Source: Pyropia yezoensis
Taxonomy: Eukaryota; Rhodophyta; Bangiophyceae; Bangiales; Bangiaceae
DNA: 64,000 bases
Direction: 5' to 3'
Assembly: GCA_009829735.1 (NCBI GenBank)
Contig: CM020619.1
Span: forward strand, 26,314,063-26,378,062
Positions 19,855-29,888 of this stretch are shown here, one piece after another; the stretch's first letter is position 1; every line of letters begins with the position of its first letter. The notes beneath the pieces were generated by a model. That model was not told where the DNA came from, did not search any database, and saw only the letters and a list, made by a program, of their open reading frames with translations. Both the position numbers and the translations under genes were made by a program.

Positions 19855-22622
19855 GGTACCACAATCTGAACGGCTCGGTCCAGAGGTGCCAGTCGTACAA
19901 GTAACCCTTCAGGTGTTTCCCCGTACCGCGAGTTAGCGTTCCGGTTCATCTCTTCCTGAAGTTCCTTGCAACGCTTATCATTCCCCTGAGCCTTGAGGAT
20001 CCTGTCAACCGACAACGGTGGGTACCTCTTGTGTGTCTTGAAGTTCGGGCGGACCCATCCGGTAACAAAGTTGGCCATGGTTAACAGGGAAGGTATCTCC
20101 TCAGGTATAGGTCCTCGGTCGTGTCCCGTAGTCTCTAGCCTTGACATAAAGTCTGCAGCATGGTGGTGTTGACCAGGACGGGACTCAACGGTATAATTGT
20201 ACTCGGCTAACCGGAGTCGCCAGCGAGCCAAACGTCCATGGGCTCCGTCCATGTGTAACATCCACTTCAAAGCGGTGTGGTCCGTACGTACAACGAAGCG
20301 TGTCCCCTTTAGGTACGGTCGTAACAAAAAGAGAGCCCAGACAACAGCGAGGCACTCGCGTTCCGTGGTACTATAGTTCCGTTCCGCTTGTGTCAGGACC
20401 CTGCTCCAGTAACCCACGGGCTTGTAGGCCCCGTCCTCTTGTTCCTGTAGCAAAACGCAACCAATCTGGGCAGCGCTCGCATCGGTATCCACAATAAATT
20501 GGCCCGAACGTCGCGGAAGCGCTAGGATCGGTGTGTGGGTCAGACGGTACTTGAGTTCCTCGAACGCGTCCGTCTGAGCCGGAGTAAAAGGAGGCAGAGG
20601 GTCGGGTACCTTGGTACTTGTCATAGCCAACAGAGGGCGGGCCACCTGAGCATAGTCCCTAACAAAGCGACGGTAAACGTTACACATTCCCAGGAAACTG
20701 CGTAGGTCCTCCTTGGTTCTCGGTGTCTTGGCTTCCCGTAGCCCGACCAAGTTCTTCTCGTTCACGCGGAGCTGGCCCTTGCCGACGATATGGCCAAGGA
20801 ACTCAACCTCGTCATGGAACAGAAAGCATTTGCTGGCCTTCAGGGAAACACCGGCCTTAGCGAGTAGCCCAAAGATCTCTTCCAGGTGTTCCAGGTGTTC
20901 CGTAGGGTTCTTAGAGAAATCAATAATGTCGTCCAGGTACACGAGGCACGTCTTCCACTTAACCCCGGACAGGATCATGTCAATGGCCCTCTGAAACGTA
21001 GCCGGAGCGTTCGTAAGACCAAAGGGGAGCCTGATGTACCGGAAGGTTCCTTCGTGACACGTGAACGTCATCTTATCCTGGTCCTCGGCAGCAACAGGGA
21101 TCTGCCAGTAACCACAGTTCGCGTCCAACATCGAAAACACGGTTGCCTCTCCCAGAAAGTCGATACAGTCGTCCATCCTCGGCAACGGGTACGTGTCCTT
21201 AACCGTCACATCGTTCAGTCTGCGGTAATCAACACAGAACCGCGGGGTACCATCGGGCTTGGGGACCAAGACGACCGGGAACGACCACTCAGCCTGAGAC
21301 GGTTCAATGACCCCGAGCTTGGTCTGCTTTTCCACTTGTTCCTTGATCAGGTCCCGATGATGGAGCCCGGTACGGTACGGTTGGGAACGAATAGGCTTGG
21401 CCCCGTCCTTCAAAGTGATCCGGTGGGGTGTCACGTCAATTCGTCCCAGCTGTCCGTCCCACAGACCCTTGTAACGTTCCAAAAGCTCACGTACAGCCTG
21501 GTGCAGTTCAGGCGGGATCAGCTCGTACGCCACCTTGGGCATCTTGACCGGGGTTCCGTCTGACGTCTCGCCCTTCGTATCCGGCTCGGGTAACGTGGTT
21601 CCATCGGATCCCTCAGGGGTCTCGCCTCCCGGTGGCGACGCTTGGTCCGACGTGTTCCCTTGCTCGGTTCCCAGCGTAACAATTGGGTCGGCCCCCTCAC
21701 TAGGGGCCGGCAAGTAACCAGTGGGAACCTCGAGCACGGGTCCGTCGTACGGGATAGCGAGGCCAACGGCGAAGTTCTTGGGCAAGTTGACCGCCCGGTT
21801 CGAGATGTTCATGATATGGATCCGGAAGTCCCGCCGGGTCCGTACGTTAGCCAGGGCGTTATGCAGACGGAGCCCTTTCTTAGACATCTTGTGCGGTCGT
21901 TCATATAGTAAACAACGTCCATTCGTTCCGCACTTGACGTAGACCGCTTGGAGGGATCGGGGTGCCAAAGTGACACCCTTGGAGAGGTACAGGGCAGAAG
22001 GATCTTGGCGTACGGGGTTACCCTTCACAGGAAAAGCGTTCTGGGTCTTTCCGTCCCACGTTCTCTTGGCGTAGGTCAGGAAACCCAGGTTCCAAAGCAC
22101 AGACTCTGTTCCAGGGTATATCGCCTTAACGTGTTCCTTCTGAAAGTCCATCCCGAGGATCAATGGTACTGAGAGGGCCCTGACCACGAGGAACTCGAAC
22201 TCCATCGGCTTCCCGTTCACGATCACCGATAGTTCCACGATCCCCCGGGCCCGTAACAACTGACCCGAGGCGTCACACACATGCGTCGACTTGGGGGCCC
22301 TTGACGCCAGTCGTCGCCACCCTTCAGGGAGGACATCCTCACGTACCACGCTTGGCCCAGCACCAGTGTCCAGGATAGCCGTGGTGTCCTTCGGTTCCTC
22401 CTTGTCCAATCGAACCAAAGCATTCAAAGCAAAGTTTCTCTTACGCAGTACAAGCAAGGTACCCTTGAACCCATAGGGCTTCTTCATTCCCATCCGACGT
22501 CGGAGCCCAGACTTGGATCGTCGTGCCAGAGAGGGCAAACAGGAACAGGGGGTTTTCAAAGTAATAGGAGACTCAGAACGTACAGGTATAACGGGGCCCT
22601 TAAAGATCTTGGAGAACCCCAA
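19855..22622 (-). pseudogene. Pol of outer gypsy element, N-terminal part (protease, RT, RNase H)
   Basis: This is the protease/reverse transcriptase half of pol. Visible in order: an aspartic protease (ILDTGAGPSVV), reverse transcriptase with a palm block (FSMLDANCGYWQIP) and the YLDD active site (CLVYLDDIIDFS), then RNase H (VDTDASAAQIGC, VRTDHTALKWML). The frame opens from a TTG at 22622; no ATG sits at that point, consistent with expression as a Gag-Pol fusion. At 19855 it runs into the inner element's LTR, which supplies a spurious 16-residue tail. The rest of the gene continues in the same frame at 10477. The break makes the copy defective. Confidence 0.9.
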
Positions 22623-22687
22623 CGCAGTTGCGAACGAGCAGTTACTATCCCGACGATGGGGAGGGGACCGATTCGATCCGCCCCCCG

Positions 22688-24394
22688 TTACTCTTTTCCC
22701 GAGGGTCCCGGCTCCTGGGAACCGTCGTTCACTTGGTACCCTTGGTCCGCCTCGTCGTCCGAGAGGTTAATCCCTTCACAAAGGGCCTGAACCATAGCAA
22801 CCCGGATCTGACGATGGAACTGGCGGTCCGCGTTCGGCTTTACATCGGTACTCTGACTCCGTCCACGAGTGGCCGCAAGGAACGAATCCCGGGCCTGGAG
22901 AACCGCTTTCCGTTGGACCTCCGACAACATGGAACATTGATGGGCCATGTGACCCGGTTCCCAACACAGGTAACAACGGTACGGGCGTCGACTGTCCATG
23001 GTACGTACTCCCACGAACTGGGGCGTGGGTCCCTTGAACCCAAAAACTTGACCCGACCCGTTCTTCTCAGTTTCCTTCTCGAGGGGGCCCTTAAGGATCG
23101 TAGAGGGGCCCATAGGATTAACAGCCATCAACGGGGACGAGTCCAACAATCGACTGGGCCCCGGTTCAGTGGGTCTGCGGACGGTTCCAGAGGGGCCAGC
23201 CTTGGTCACAGAGGACCCTCGGGCCATCTTGATAACCTCAGTATCCGCCTTGTTCTTGCCCGCAGTAAACGTTACCAGCTGCTGGTACGTACGGTCAGGA
23301 ATATTGTAGACAAATGCGTCCGTACGTAGGTACTCAGAGAGCCCTTGAATCAGCTGCTGTTTCATGGTACCTTCGGTGTGGATGTTCCCACATAGTTCCG
23401 TCAGACTCCGTAAGCGTACCGCAAAGGCCTCGATACCCTCATCTGGTTCCTTAGCGGCCCGACTGAACTTGTCCTGCGCCAGTGCCAACGCATGGGGTTC
23501 AGCGTACGTTTCTAGGAACCAGTTAACAGCCTCAGGGTAACTCGTGATCGAAGCGCCACCTGACGCGCTTGAGGAGTCCGGAAGGGCCCGAGTGTACCGC
23601 AGTTCCGCGTCCCCAGACAGGAAATGAGGGATCGCGTACAGGGCCATGCCCTCGGAAACCCCATTATCGTTACATGCCTTAACCAGTTTGCGGAGCCACG
23701 TGAACACCTTGAGGGCCTCCTTCCCAGAGAAATTAGGGTACCCAGCAAAGGAGTGTTTCATGTTACGAGCAACCCGTCCCATCTTACGTGCTTCTCGCGT
23801 TCCATAGGTCGATTTCTTGTTCCGTAGGCGATACGTACGATAGTCCAGGACCCGAGCAAAACGATCATCGGAACACTTGATTACCTGGGGCTCGGTTTGT
23901 GGGTTCCAAATGGGTTCCAGGTCCTCCTCGTCGAAGACGGATGAAAACGTGGTACCAGAGGAAGAAGAGGAAGAGGAGCCACTCGAATGATGACGACGCC
24001 GGTGACGGCGGGAACGAGAACGATCGGAACGACTGGTATCACGGGACCCACCCTGGCCAGCAGGACTCTGGCTCAGGGCCTGGGAAACAGTAGCCAAAAT
24101 CTCATCTCGAAACGTTTCCAGTGTGGACACAATGTCCGGGGACCCAGCAACAGTAGCCGAAGGTGGAACTCGGGTCCCTGACTCGGAACCCGCGTTCCCA
24201 CGTAAATCCTGACCCATTGTAACCCGGATCCCACCCGGGGGCGCTGTCCCCCGACGAGGAATCCCTGTCGGCCCGCCTCCACCACGGTTCGACGGACCCG
24301 AGGGACCGCCGCGGCCACGGCCAGCGGGAGTAACCATCGAAACGTCCGACGGCGCACCACGGCCCCGACCGCCCGAAGGGACAGGGTCCGTCAT
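22688..24394 (-). CDS. Gag polyprotein of outer gypsy element (568 aa)
   Basis: This is the structural protein that packages element RNA into virus-like particles. The N-terminal ~110 residues are Gly/Pro/Arg-rich, followed by a Ser-rich and Arg-rich spacer. The capsid-like helical region contains AVNWFLETYAEPHALALAQD and related helices. Near the C-terminus is a CCHC zinc knuckle (CYLCWEPGHMAHQC). The first ATG is at 24394; ten more codons upstream are open only from a TTG. Gag ends at 22688 and the pol frame lies in another register just downstream, so pol is probably made by frameshifting or re-initiation. The frame is intact. Confidence 0.9.
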   Translation of the reverse strand: MTDPVPSGGRGRGAPSDVSMVTPAGRGRGGPSGPSNRGGGGPTGIPRRGTAPPGGIRVTMGQDLRGNAGSESGTRVPPSATVAGSPDIVSTLETFRDEILATVSQALSQSPAGQGGSRDTSRSDRSRSRRHRRRHHSSGSSSSSSSGTTFSSVFDEEDLEPIWNPQTEPQVIKCSDDRFARVLDYRTYRLRNKKSTYGTREARKMGRVARNMKHSFAGYPNFSGKEALKVFTWLRKLVKACNDNGVSEGMALYAIPHFLSGDAELRYTRALPDSSSASGGASITSYPEAVNWFLETYAEPHALALAQDKFSRAAKEPDEGIEAFAVRLRSLTELCGNIHTEGTMKQQLIQGLSEYLRTDAFVYNIPDRTYQQLVTFTAGKNKADTEVIKMARGSSVTKAGPSGTVRRPTEPGPSRLLDSSPLMAVNPMGPSTILKGPLEKETEKNGSGQVFGFKGPTPQFVGVRTMDSRRPYRCYLCWEPGHMAHQCSMLSEVQRKAVLQARDSFLAATRGRSQSTDVKPNADRQFHRQIRVAMVQALCEGINLSDDEADQGYQVNDGSQEPGPSGKE

Positions 24395-24514
24395 GTTGGC
24401 CGTGCTGCACTCGACCTGAACCAAACGATCTCGTTACCAGAAACGGGAACCAAGGAACCAAACGCCACAGAGAAAGAAGAAGGCTGTCCCGATACGGGAG
24501 AAGAGTAAAGCCCT

Positions 24515-24531
24515 CCCCTGCTGCTCCACCA
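24515..24531 (-). other. Primer-binding site of outer element
   Basis: On the minus strand TGGTGGAGCAGCAGGGG follows four bases after the LTR end. It would pair with a tRNA 3' end finishing in CTCCACCA. The identical 17-mer follows the LTR of the inner element, which supports the call. Confidence 0.75.
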
Positions 24532-24535
24532 TAAA

Positions 24536-25180
24536 TGTAGCGTAATGGGACCCAGATTCCCGGACCCAGAAACCACAACCACACACACAGAGACCACAGT
24601 CCGAAGCCCAGGAAGGAACAGGTAAGAGCCCTTGCTGATCCACTCGCCCGCCACGATACGAGGCAAAGGTAAACAGGACAAAAGCCCGAGGGAGAAGGAA
24701 CCCAAAGTACTGTTCATTTTACAAGATGGCCCCGGGGAGAACCCCGGAGCACCCCTCAAGAACCTCCCCCCCTGGCCCCTCCAGGGGCCCTGAGCGAGGC
24801 CCCCAGAGGACGCCCCCAGCGGGCCAAGTGCCAGAAAGGCACCGGCCGCTCACCGGGCCAACACACAAAAAGCAAGTGAAATCCCCCCACACACAAATGT
24901 CAATCCCCAAAAAAAAACCCAGTGGGAAAAAGGGGAAAGACACGAAATCACGCAAGGAAAACAAATGCGAAAAATCAAACAAATAACCCGAAGGTCAGTA
25001 TGCCCCAACCCGGCAAGTCCACCGCTCCAGGTGACCAATCAGGGCACCGGGCGTGTCGCCACTGCCCCGGGCCACCGATGCAGGGATCCTCGGCCAGCGC
25101 GTGGTTCCACGTAACGCTGCCAGCCGGGTCCCAAGTCAGTCTCCCGGGTTCCAACGGTCCCAGGGGCTCAGAACGCCACA
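24536..25180 (-). repeat. 5' LTR of outer gypsy element
   Basis: It matches 6785-7429 over its full 645 bp without indels and with about four substitutions (for example near 24629 and 24787-24809). It should hold the promoter for gag-pol, read leftward. Confidence 0.93.
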
Positions 25181-27807
25181 GGAAGTGCTCTTCCTGGGGG
25201 GTGGTCACGAAGGGCTCCGTGGAAGGACGAACCGGCCGCGCGATCTCCACGAAATGAAGCATCCTGCTCACAGACAGAGTGCAGTCACGCCACGCCAAGC
25301 ACAGCACTTGCAGCCGCTCACTTCGCAGCCTGCCCCAGGGCGCCAAGGAAATCGGAAGAAGCGGGTCGCGCGAGCCCACCGCCGTGGATGTTTTTGGATG
25401 CAAAAACGCATCTCGGGCCCAAGCGGCCAATCAGCACCGGGGAGACTCGTGCGACGAGGAATGCTTCGCGTCTGGCTGCGTTTTCCACACGCTTAGTTCG
25501 TTTTAAAAGCATGTACATGCGTATATCGGCGATATGAGATATATATACATTCTTAGTACCAGTCAAAGACTGAGAGGCGTCACGCAAGGTCCACATCAGC
25601 ACCTGCATCCCAAGCACCATCCAGGCGGCCCTGGAGGGCCTGGAGTCACAACAGCAGAGGACGGCGCGATCTCAGCCGAGGCTGATTTTCTGCCGGTCAT
25701 TCAGCACACATCTCTGCTCCTGCTGGCGCCACAAGCATCACTGAAGCCCGGCGGCCAGGCAGGCACCTGGTCTTTCTCGGGTGCACGAGTACGGCAGGAA
25801 CTGGTGCATGATCGGCCTCCCTGCCAAGCAATTTTCTGTCCGCTGGACCGGAGAGTGGCTCTGAGCCACACACAGCGAGCTGGGGTCGCGCCCGTCCTTC
25901 GTCTTCATGTTTTTTTCGTTCCGGGCCAGACACAGATAGAGCACCCCACTCCCTGGGTGGCGTGCTGCCGCCTGATCTGGTCCCCGGTCTTCAATCTCTT
26001 TGAGAATGTTCCGCTGCTCTTGCAGGGACACGGGGTTCGGACGTGTAGCCATCTCGCGATCAATATTGTGCAGCGCATGAGAGTCACCCATTGTGCACGA
26101 GTGCTCACGAATTGCTTGGAAATTTACAGCTTCCACGCACGTGCCAGGCATGTGGTGCACACGAATTGCACGTTCACGACTGCGACACGTCTATTTTTTG
26201 CGGGATGCACAATAGGTGTGGCTGCACGGCTGCACGCGCGAGGGGGCCGGGCATGCATGAGGAGGGGGGGAGCCTTCAATAGTGGCCGCGTTGGCCACCG
26301 CAGGCGGCAGCGGGCGCCGGGCTCGTGGTCTTTGTCTTTGTTTCTTCTTGTAAGCCCGCATTTTTGGAGCAGCCGATCGCACGGCGCTTCACTACTGCGG
26401 CTGAGGGGATTTCTGATAGCACGGGCCCTGAAGGAACAACGACCTGTGACGCTTCCGACCGATCTTCGACCCGTCTCTTACCACAGCGCTGCACGAGTGC
26501 GACTGTGTGACCGGCTGGACCCACATGTGTGGCTATGGAGAGAGCCTTGGTGGGTCATCCAGGTGTACGAGCGAGCACCACCTGTGCAAAAACGGTGGCT
26601 GCAGAGAGGGCCTGTTGTCGGCGTGCCTGAGAGTGACTGGCAGCTGGCAAGGAGGGGTGCAGCAGGGGGTCACTGTCCGCGCCCACGTCACCCTCGGCGC
26701 CCGTCATGGGGGGGTGCTCGTAACGGTCCATGAAGCAGGTCACGGTGCCTCTCACGTGGACATCTCGCAACCAGCAAATACCTGGGTTCGTGATACTCAC
26801 TCAGCCATTTATCTTAGATACTCATTGTGACCTGAATGTCAGAGGTAATATCCTTACTCAGACCCGTGAATCCCGGCAGCCATGAAGTACCCGTCAGCGA
26901 AAAAAGACCCACTGTCAGCCGGTACTCTTGGCGCTAGACACTAGCCAAAACTATACTCAGTAGATCAATTGCTACCGTTGAAACCCCCTGGCGCAAACCA
27001 TGGATGACCTGGGCTATCTTATCTACATCATAGTCTAGTAAATTCCGGCTTTTTTTGAAGTAATCGGCGGGGGCTTCGCCTGGAGAAGGCGAGGTGAGGC
27101 TGAGGAATTTGATGGTGCTGAAAGCTCCGCGCTCGCGTCTACATGTGCTAGTATTGTCTTTAGGTAGGACCGCAGGAGGAGCGACGCGAGGCTGAAGTTC
27201 CACTCGCTCCCAGGAGGTAGGTAGGCTCTTTGTCACTACTGCAACCATTACGAGAAGGACGCGAATCTGAGCACCGCTTTTTTGCACCAGTAGACACAGG
27301 AAGAGTAGGGGCAGGGTTCTAGGGGTGTGGTTCCGGCTGTAGGCACCTTGAGGAAGAGAGATCACAGAGCGAGTAACGAACAAGGGGGTGTCTCAATGAC
27401 ACACGGTTGACATCACCAAGCGGCTTGTTTTCTATACTTTTGCAGAAACAGGGATATGGATACCAAGCACATGTCATGCTCTGGAGAGCACATCGGTGTG
27501 TAGCTCGTTACTTTGGGACGGAAGGTTCTGTGAACATTGCTGTCCAGAGTTCTCGGCGGTTGGTAAATTGTACAGTTGATCAAGTCAAAAAAGAATTCAC
27601 TGAAACGTATCTAACAATTCATTATTTTATCAATAATGTGATAAATGATCGATATTCTATGGCCAAGGTTGCAATTATCTAGGTATTCCCGTTGACATGT
27701 TTCAGCGCAATCACGCGTTTCCCATGTCTTGCGCTCACCCCTGCACAGCGAGACCGGCTTGGTTCTCGTTGGCGTTTTTTTTTGCACAGAAGGAACGGGA
27801 GCATGCA
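25181..27807. other. Unassigned region with mixed composition
   Basis: No gene can be called with confidence. A 399-codon ATG frame on the plus strand (25534-26733) has a composition unlike the confident genes (Cys, His, Arg and Trp-rich, few Lys/Glu). A minus-strand frame overlaps it (26160 to 25738), with an internal ATG giving MATRPNPVSLQEQRNILKEI and a more protein-like composition. One of the two may be a gene fragment. From 27380 to 27720 the sequence is AT-rich and looks non-coding. AT-rich palindromic sequence lies at 25505-25555. Confidence 0.35.
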
Positions 27808-29205
27808 TCAACCGCGCATATGAGTGCCGTGCTTCGGCCCATCTGCCGGACGAACCGCCGTGAGCATGTAGTTGATGCTAACGTCGTCCGACAGCTCAAA
27901 CCGCCGCGACAGAGGACGGTACGACAGGCCACATACGTCCACAACCTCCAATGCCGGCGCCACCTCGGCTAGAGCCGCCACCACCTCCCCGGGTGCCACA
28001 AAGCGACCCCACTCGTGGGTGCCGGGCGGGACCCAGCCGAGCACCCGCTCGGCGGCAACCACCCCCAGCACCCACGCCGCGGCGGTTCGGTTGAGCGTAG
28101 ACAGCACGAGCACCCCCCCCGGTGCCACGCGGCTAGCGAGGGCGGCCAAGAAATTCCTCGGCGCCGCCACATGCTCCACCACCTCCATGCAGGTGACCAG
28201 GTCGTAGGTGACGCCGTCGCCCAGCCCCTCGACTCCGGCAACTTTGTAGGAGAGGCGGCTCGCCGACAGCGCGGCGGGTCCGTCCACCGCCACCGCATGC
28301 GCAGCGGCAACAGCTACTCCCGCGGGGGACACGTCAATGCCGTACACGGACGCGCCCAGGCGGGCGAGTGGCTCGGCAACGAGGCCGCCAGCACAGCCAA
28401 CATCCAGGGCGGCAATGCCCGCCAGGGGCCGCAGCGGGGGAGGGGGGAAGTGGGTGGAAGGGGGGGGGGTACCGGTTAGGTGGCGAGCAGGAACGGCCGT
28501 TCCTGTCACGGAGGCGCCAGTTGCCGCTGACGCCGGCGGCCCCGCTGGATACGAGGGAGTAGCCGTCGCCACAGCGGCACCTGCCGCCGCCGCCGCCGCT
28601 AACCCCGCCGGGTGTCGGGGTACAGTCGTCACCGCGGCGGCGCTCGTGGCGGCGGGGGCGGCGTCCCCCTCCCCACGCCCAGCACGCCCGTACATCTCTG
28701 CCGCCGCTCGGATGTACGCTATCCGCAGCGGGTTGAGAGCATGCAACGCCGCCGACGGCCCGCCGTCCGGGTCCCACCAGTTGGCCGCCTGGGCGTTGAA
28801 CTTGACCACCTCGGCGGGGTCCAGGCTGGCGGGCCGAGGTCGAGCGGGCTGGGGCGGTGACGGGGGGGCGGAGACATAATGTGGGCGGGAAAACTCACCC
28901 GAGACGCTGGCCGCGGAACCGCCGCCACCGCCACCGCTACCGTCGCCGACCCCACCAATGCTGCCCCGCGACACCCCCGCGCTACTTACCGACGCGTGGG
29001 CGTGCCCACGAACCACCTTCTCGCTGAGCCCCCGAATCGCCACTCCGCGGCTGGGCGCCGCGACGCCGCGTGATACGGGCAGGAAGGTACCGGGGGATCG
29101 AACGGCAGCGTTGACGATGAAGGTGGCAGTGGCGGCAGCCTGGCGGGCTGTTGCGACGGCAGCGACAGTGCGTCGGCCGACAGCAGCGAAGACCGCCGGC
29201 GCCAT
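27808..29205 (-). CDS. COQ3: Ubiquinone biosynthesis O-methyltransferase, mitochondrial (465 aa)
   Basis: It transfers methyl groups from SAM in the two O-methylation steps of ubiquinone synthesis, in the mitochondrial matrix side of the CoQ synthome. The N-terminus from the ATG at 29205 (MAPAVFAAVGRRTVAAVATA) is Arg/Ala-rich without acids, a typical transit peptide. The UbiG family block FNAQAANWWDPDGG and HALNPLRIAYI precedes a Rossmann SAM site (ALDVGCAGGLVAEPLARLG, GIDVSPAGV), then VTCMEVVEHV and the C-terminal LSTLNRT and GTHEWGRFVAPGEV blocks. An Ala/Thr/Gly-rich insertion of about 60 residues separates the first block from the SAM domain, which makes the protein longer than bacterial UbiG. 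The frame is open upstream only from a GTG. It is divergent from the PDI gene and shares its upstream region. Confidence 0.93.
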   Translation of the reverse strand: MAPAVFAAVGRRTVAAVATARQAAATATFIVNAAVRSPGTFLPVSRGVAAPSRGVAIRGLSEKVVRGHAHASVSSAGVSRGSIGGVGDGSGGGGGGSAASVSGEFSRPHYVSAPPSPPQPARPRPASLDPAEVVKFNAQAANWWDPDGGPSAALHALNPLRIAYIRAAAEMYGRAGRGEGDAAPAATSAAAVTTVPRHPAGLAAAAAAGAAVATATPSYPAGPPASAATGASVTGTAVPARHLTGTPPPSTHFPPPPLRPLAGIAALDVGCAGGLVAEPLARLGASVYGIDVSPAGVAVAAAHAVAVDGPAALSASRLSYKVAGVEGLGDGVTYDLVTCMEVVEHVAAPRNFLAALASRVAPGGVLVLSTLNRTAAAWVLGVVAAERVLGWVPPGTHEWGRFVAPGEVVAALAEVAPALEVVDVCGLSYRPLSRRFELSDDVSINYMLTAVRPADGPKHGTHMRG

Positions 29206-29888
29206 CGCAAACGGGGCCAGGCGGAGACAGGTACCAAGAAATACGGGATGGTCGAGTGAAACGGTGGAGCGGAAGAAGATGAGCGACCGGGTCGACGGCC
29301 GCGGGCGTGGCGGGAGCACTCCTCAACCGCCACCCTCAGCACTCCTCAGCACTCCTCAGCACTTCTCGGCACTTCTCGGCACCTCTCGGTATCTCTCGGC
29401 ACCTCAGAGCGGCGACAGGGGGTGTTCGAAGAGTGGGTGTCACAGGGCCACGTGGACGAAGTGCCACGTGGACCAATGTATCCTGACCGTCTTACAGCAA
29501 TCCTTGAGAGAAATAGACTTGATTTGAAATTGGACTACGTGGACTGTCGGCTTGTTGTTCTGATGGGTTCTTCAATTCCAATTTCACGTTCACCATCGTC
29601 AGCAGCAGCTAAACGCGGCGACCGGTGCGCACTCGCCACGCCTCGGGTGCCGACGCGGTGGACTGGGCGTCGACTGGCCCCGACGGCAAAGTGAAGGCAT
29701 CCCGTACAGTCAGCAGAAGCTGCCACCGCGGCCGCGGTTGTCGCTGTTTCCCTTCTTTATTCTTTCCTCCCTCTGTCAGGGTTTTTCTACCCTTTCTACC
29801 GGAATCGCTTCCCCTATTGTCTCTTTGTGGACGTCCCAGCAAGTGTGCTGTGGCGGTTCTCCCTCAACGGCGCCGGGCTGTTGCGGCC
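29206..29888. promoter_or_regulatory. Shared upstream region of divergent COQ3 and PDI genes, with 10-bp tandem repeats
   Basis: 683 bp lie between the two start codons. From about 29335 to 29405 a degenerate 10-bp unit (ACTCCTCAGC, drifting to ACTTCTCGGC) repeats about seven times. Its helical-turn spacing would place any bound factor on one face of DNA. No TATA box stands out. The PDI-side part (29740-29870) is pyrimidine-rich and is probably 5' untranslated sequence. Confidence 0.45.
29335..29405 (+). repeat. Seven degenerate copies of a 10-bp tandem repeat
   Basis: Consensus ACTCCTCAGC/ACTTCTCGGC, in phase over about 70 bp, about 130 bp upstream of the COQ3 start. Confidence 0.85.

Larger units (their letters stand above)
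6785..25180 (-). mobile_element. Outer Ty3/gypsy chromovirus, minus strand, split by a second element
   Basis: Two 645-bp direct repeats starting TG and ending CA (6785-7429 and 24536-25180) bound a minus-strand gag, pol and chromodomain integrase. About four substitutions separate the LTRs, so the insertion is fairly recent. The flanks are GGAAA (6780-6784) and GGAAG (25181-25185), a one-mismatch 5-bp target duplication. The integrase coding sequence is interrupted at 10473-10477 by the inner element; removing that element and one target copy leaves 9014 bp and keeps the pol frame. Besides the insertion, a TGA stop at 10418-10420 lies in the integrase frame, so this copy is not autonomous. 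Confidence 0.92.

Noticed and set aside
25534-26733. 399-codon plus-strand ATG frame as a gene
   Set aside because: Composition is unlike the confident proteins here (very few Lys/Glu/Asp, many Cys/His/Arg) and a more protein-like frame overlaps it on the other strand. Kept only as an unassigned region.
26934-27383. 149-codon minus-strand frame as a secreted protein
   Set aside because: Starts from a TTG, has no ATG near the hydrophobic segment and no conserved motif; the surrounding sequence is AT-rich and non-coding in appearance.
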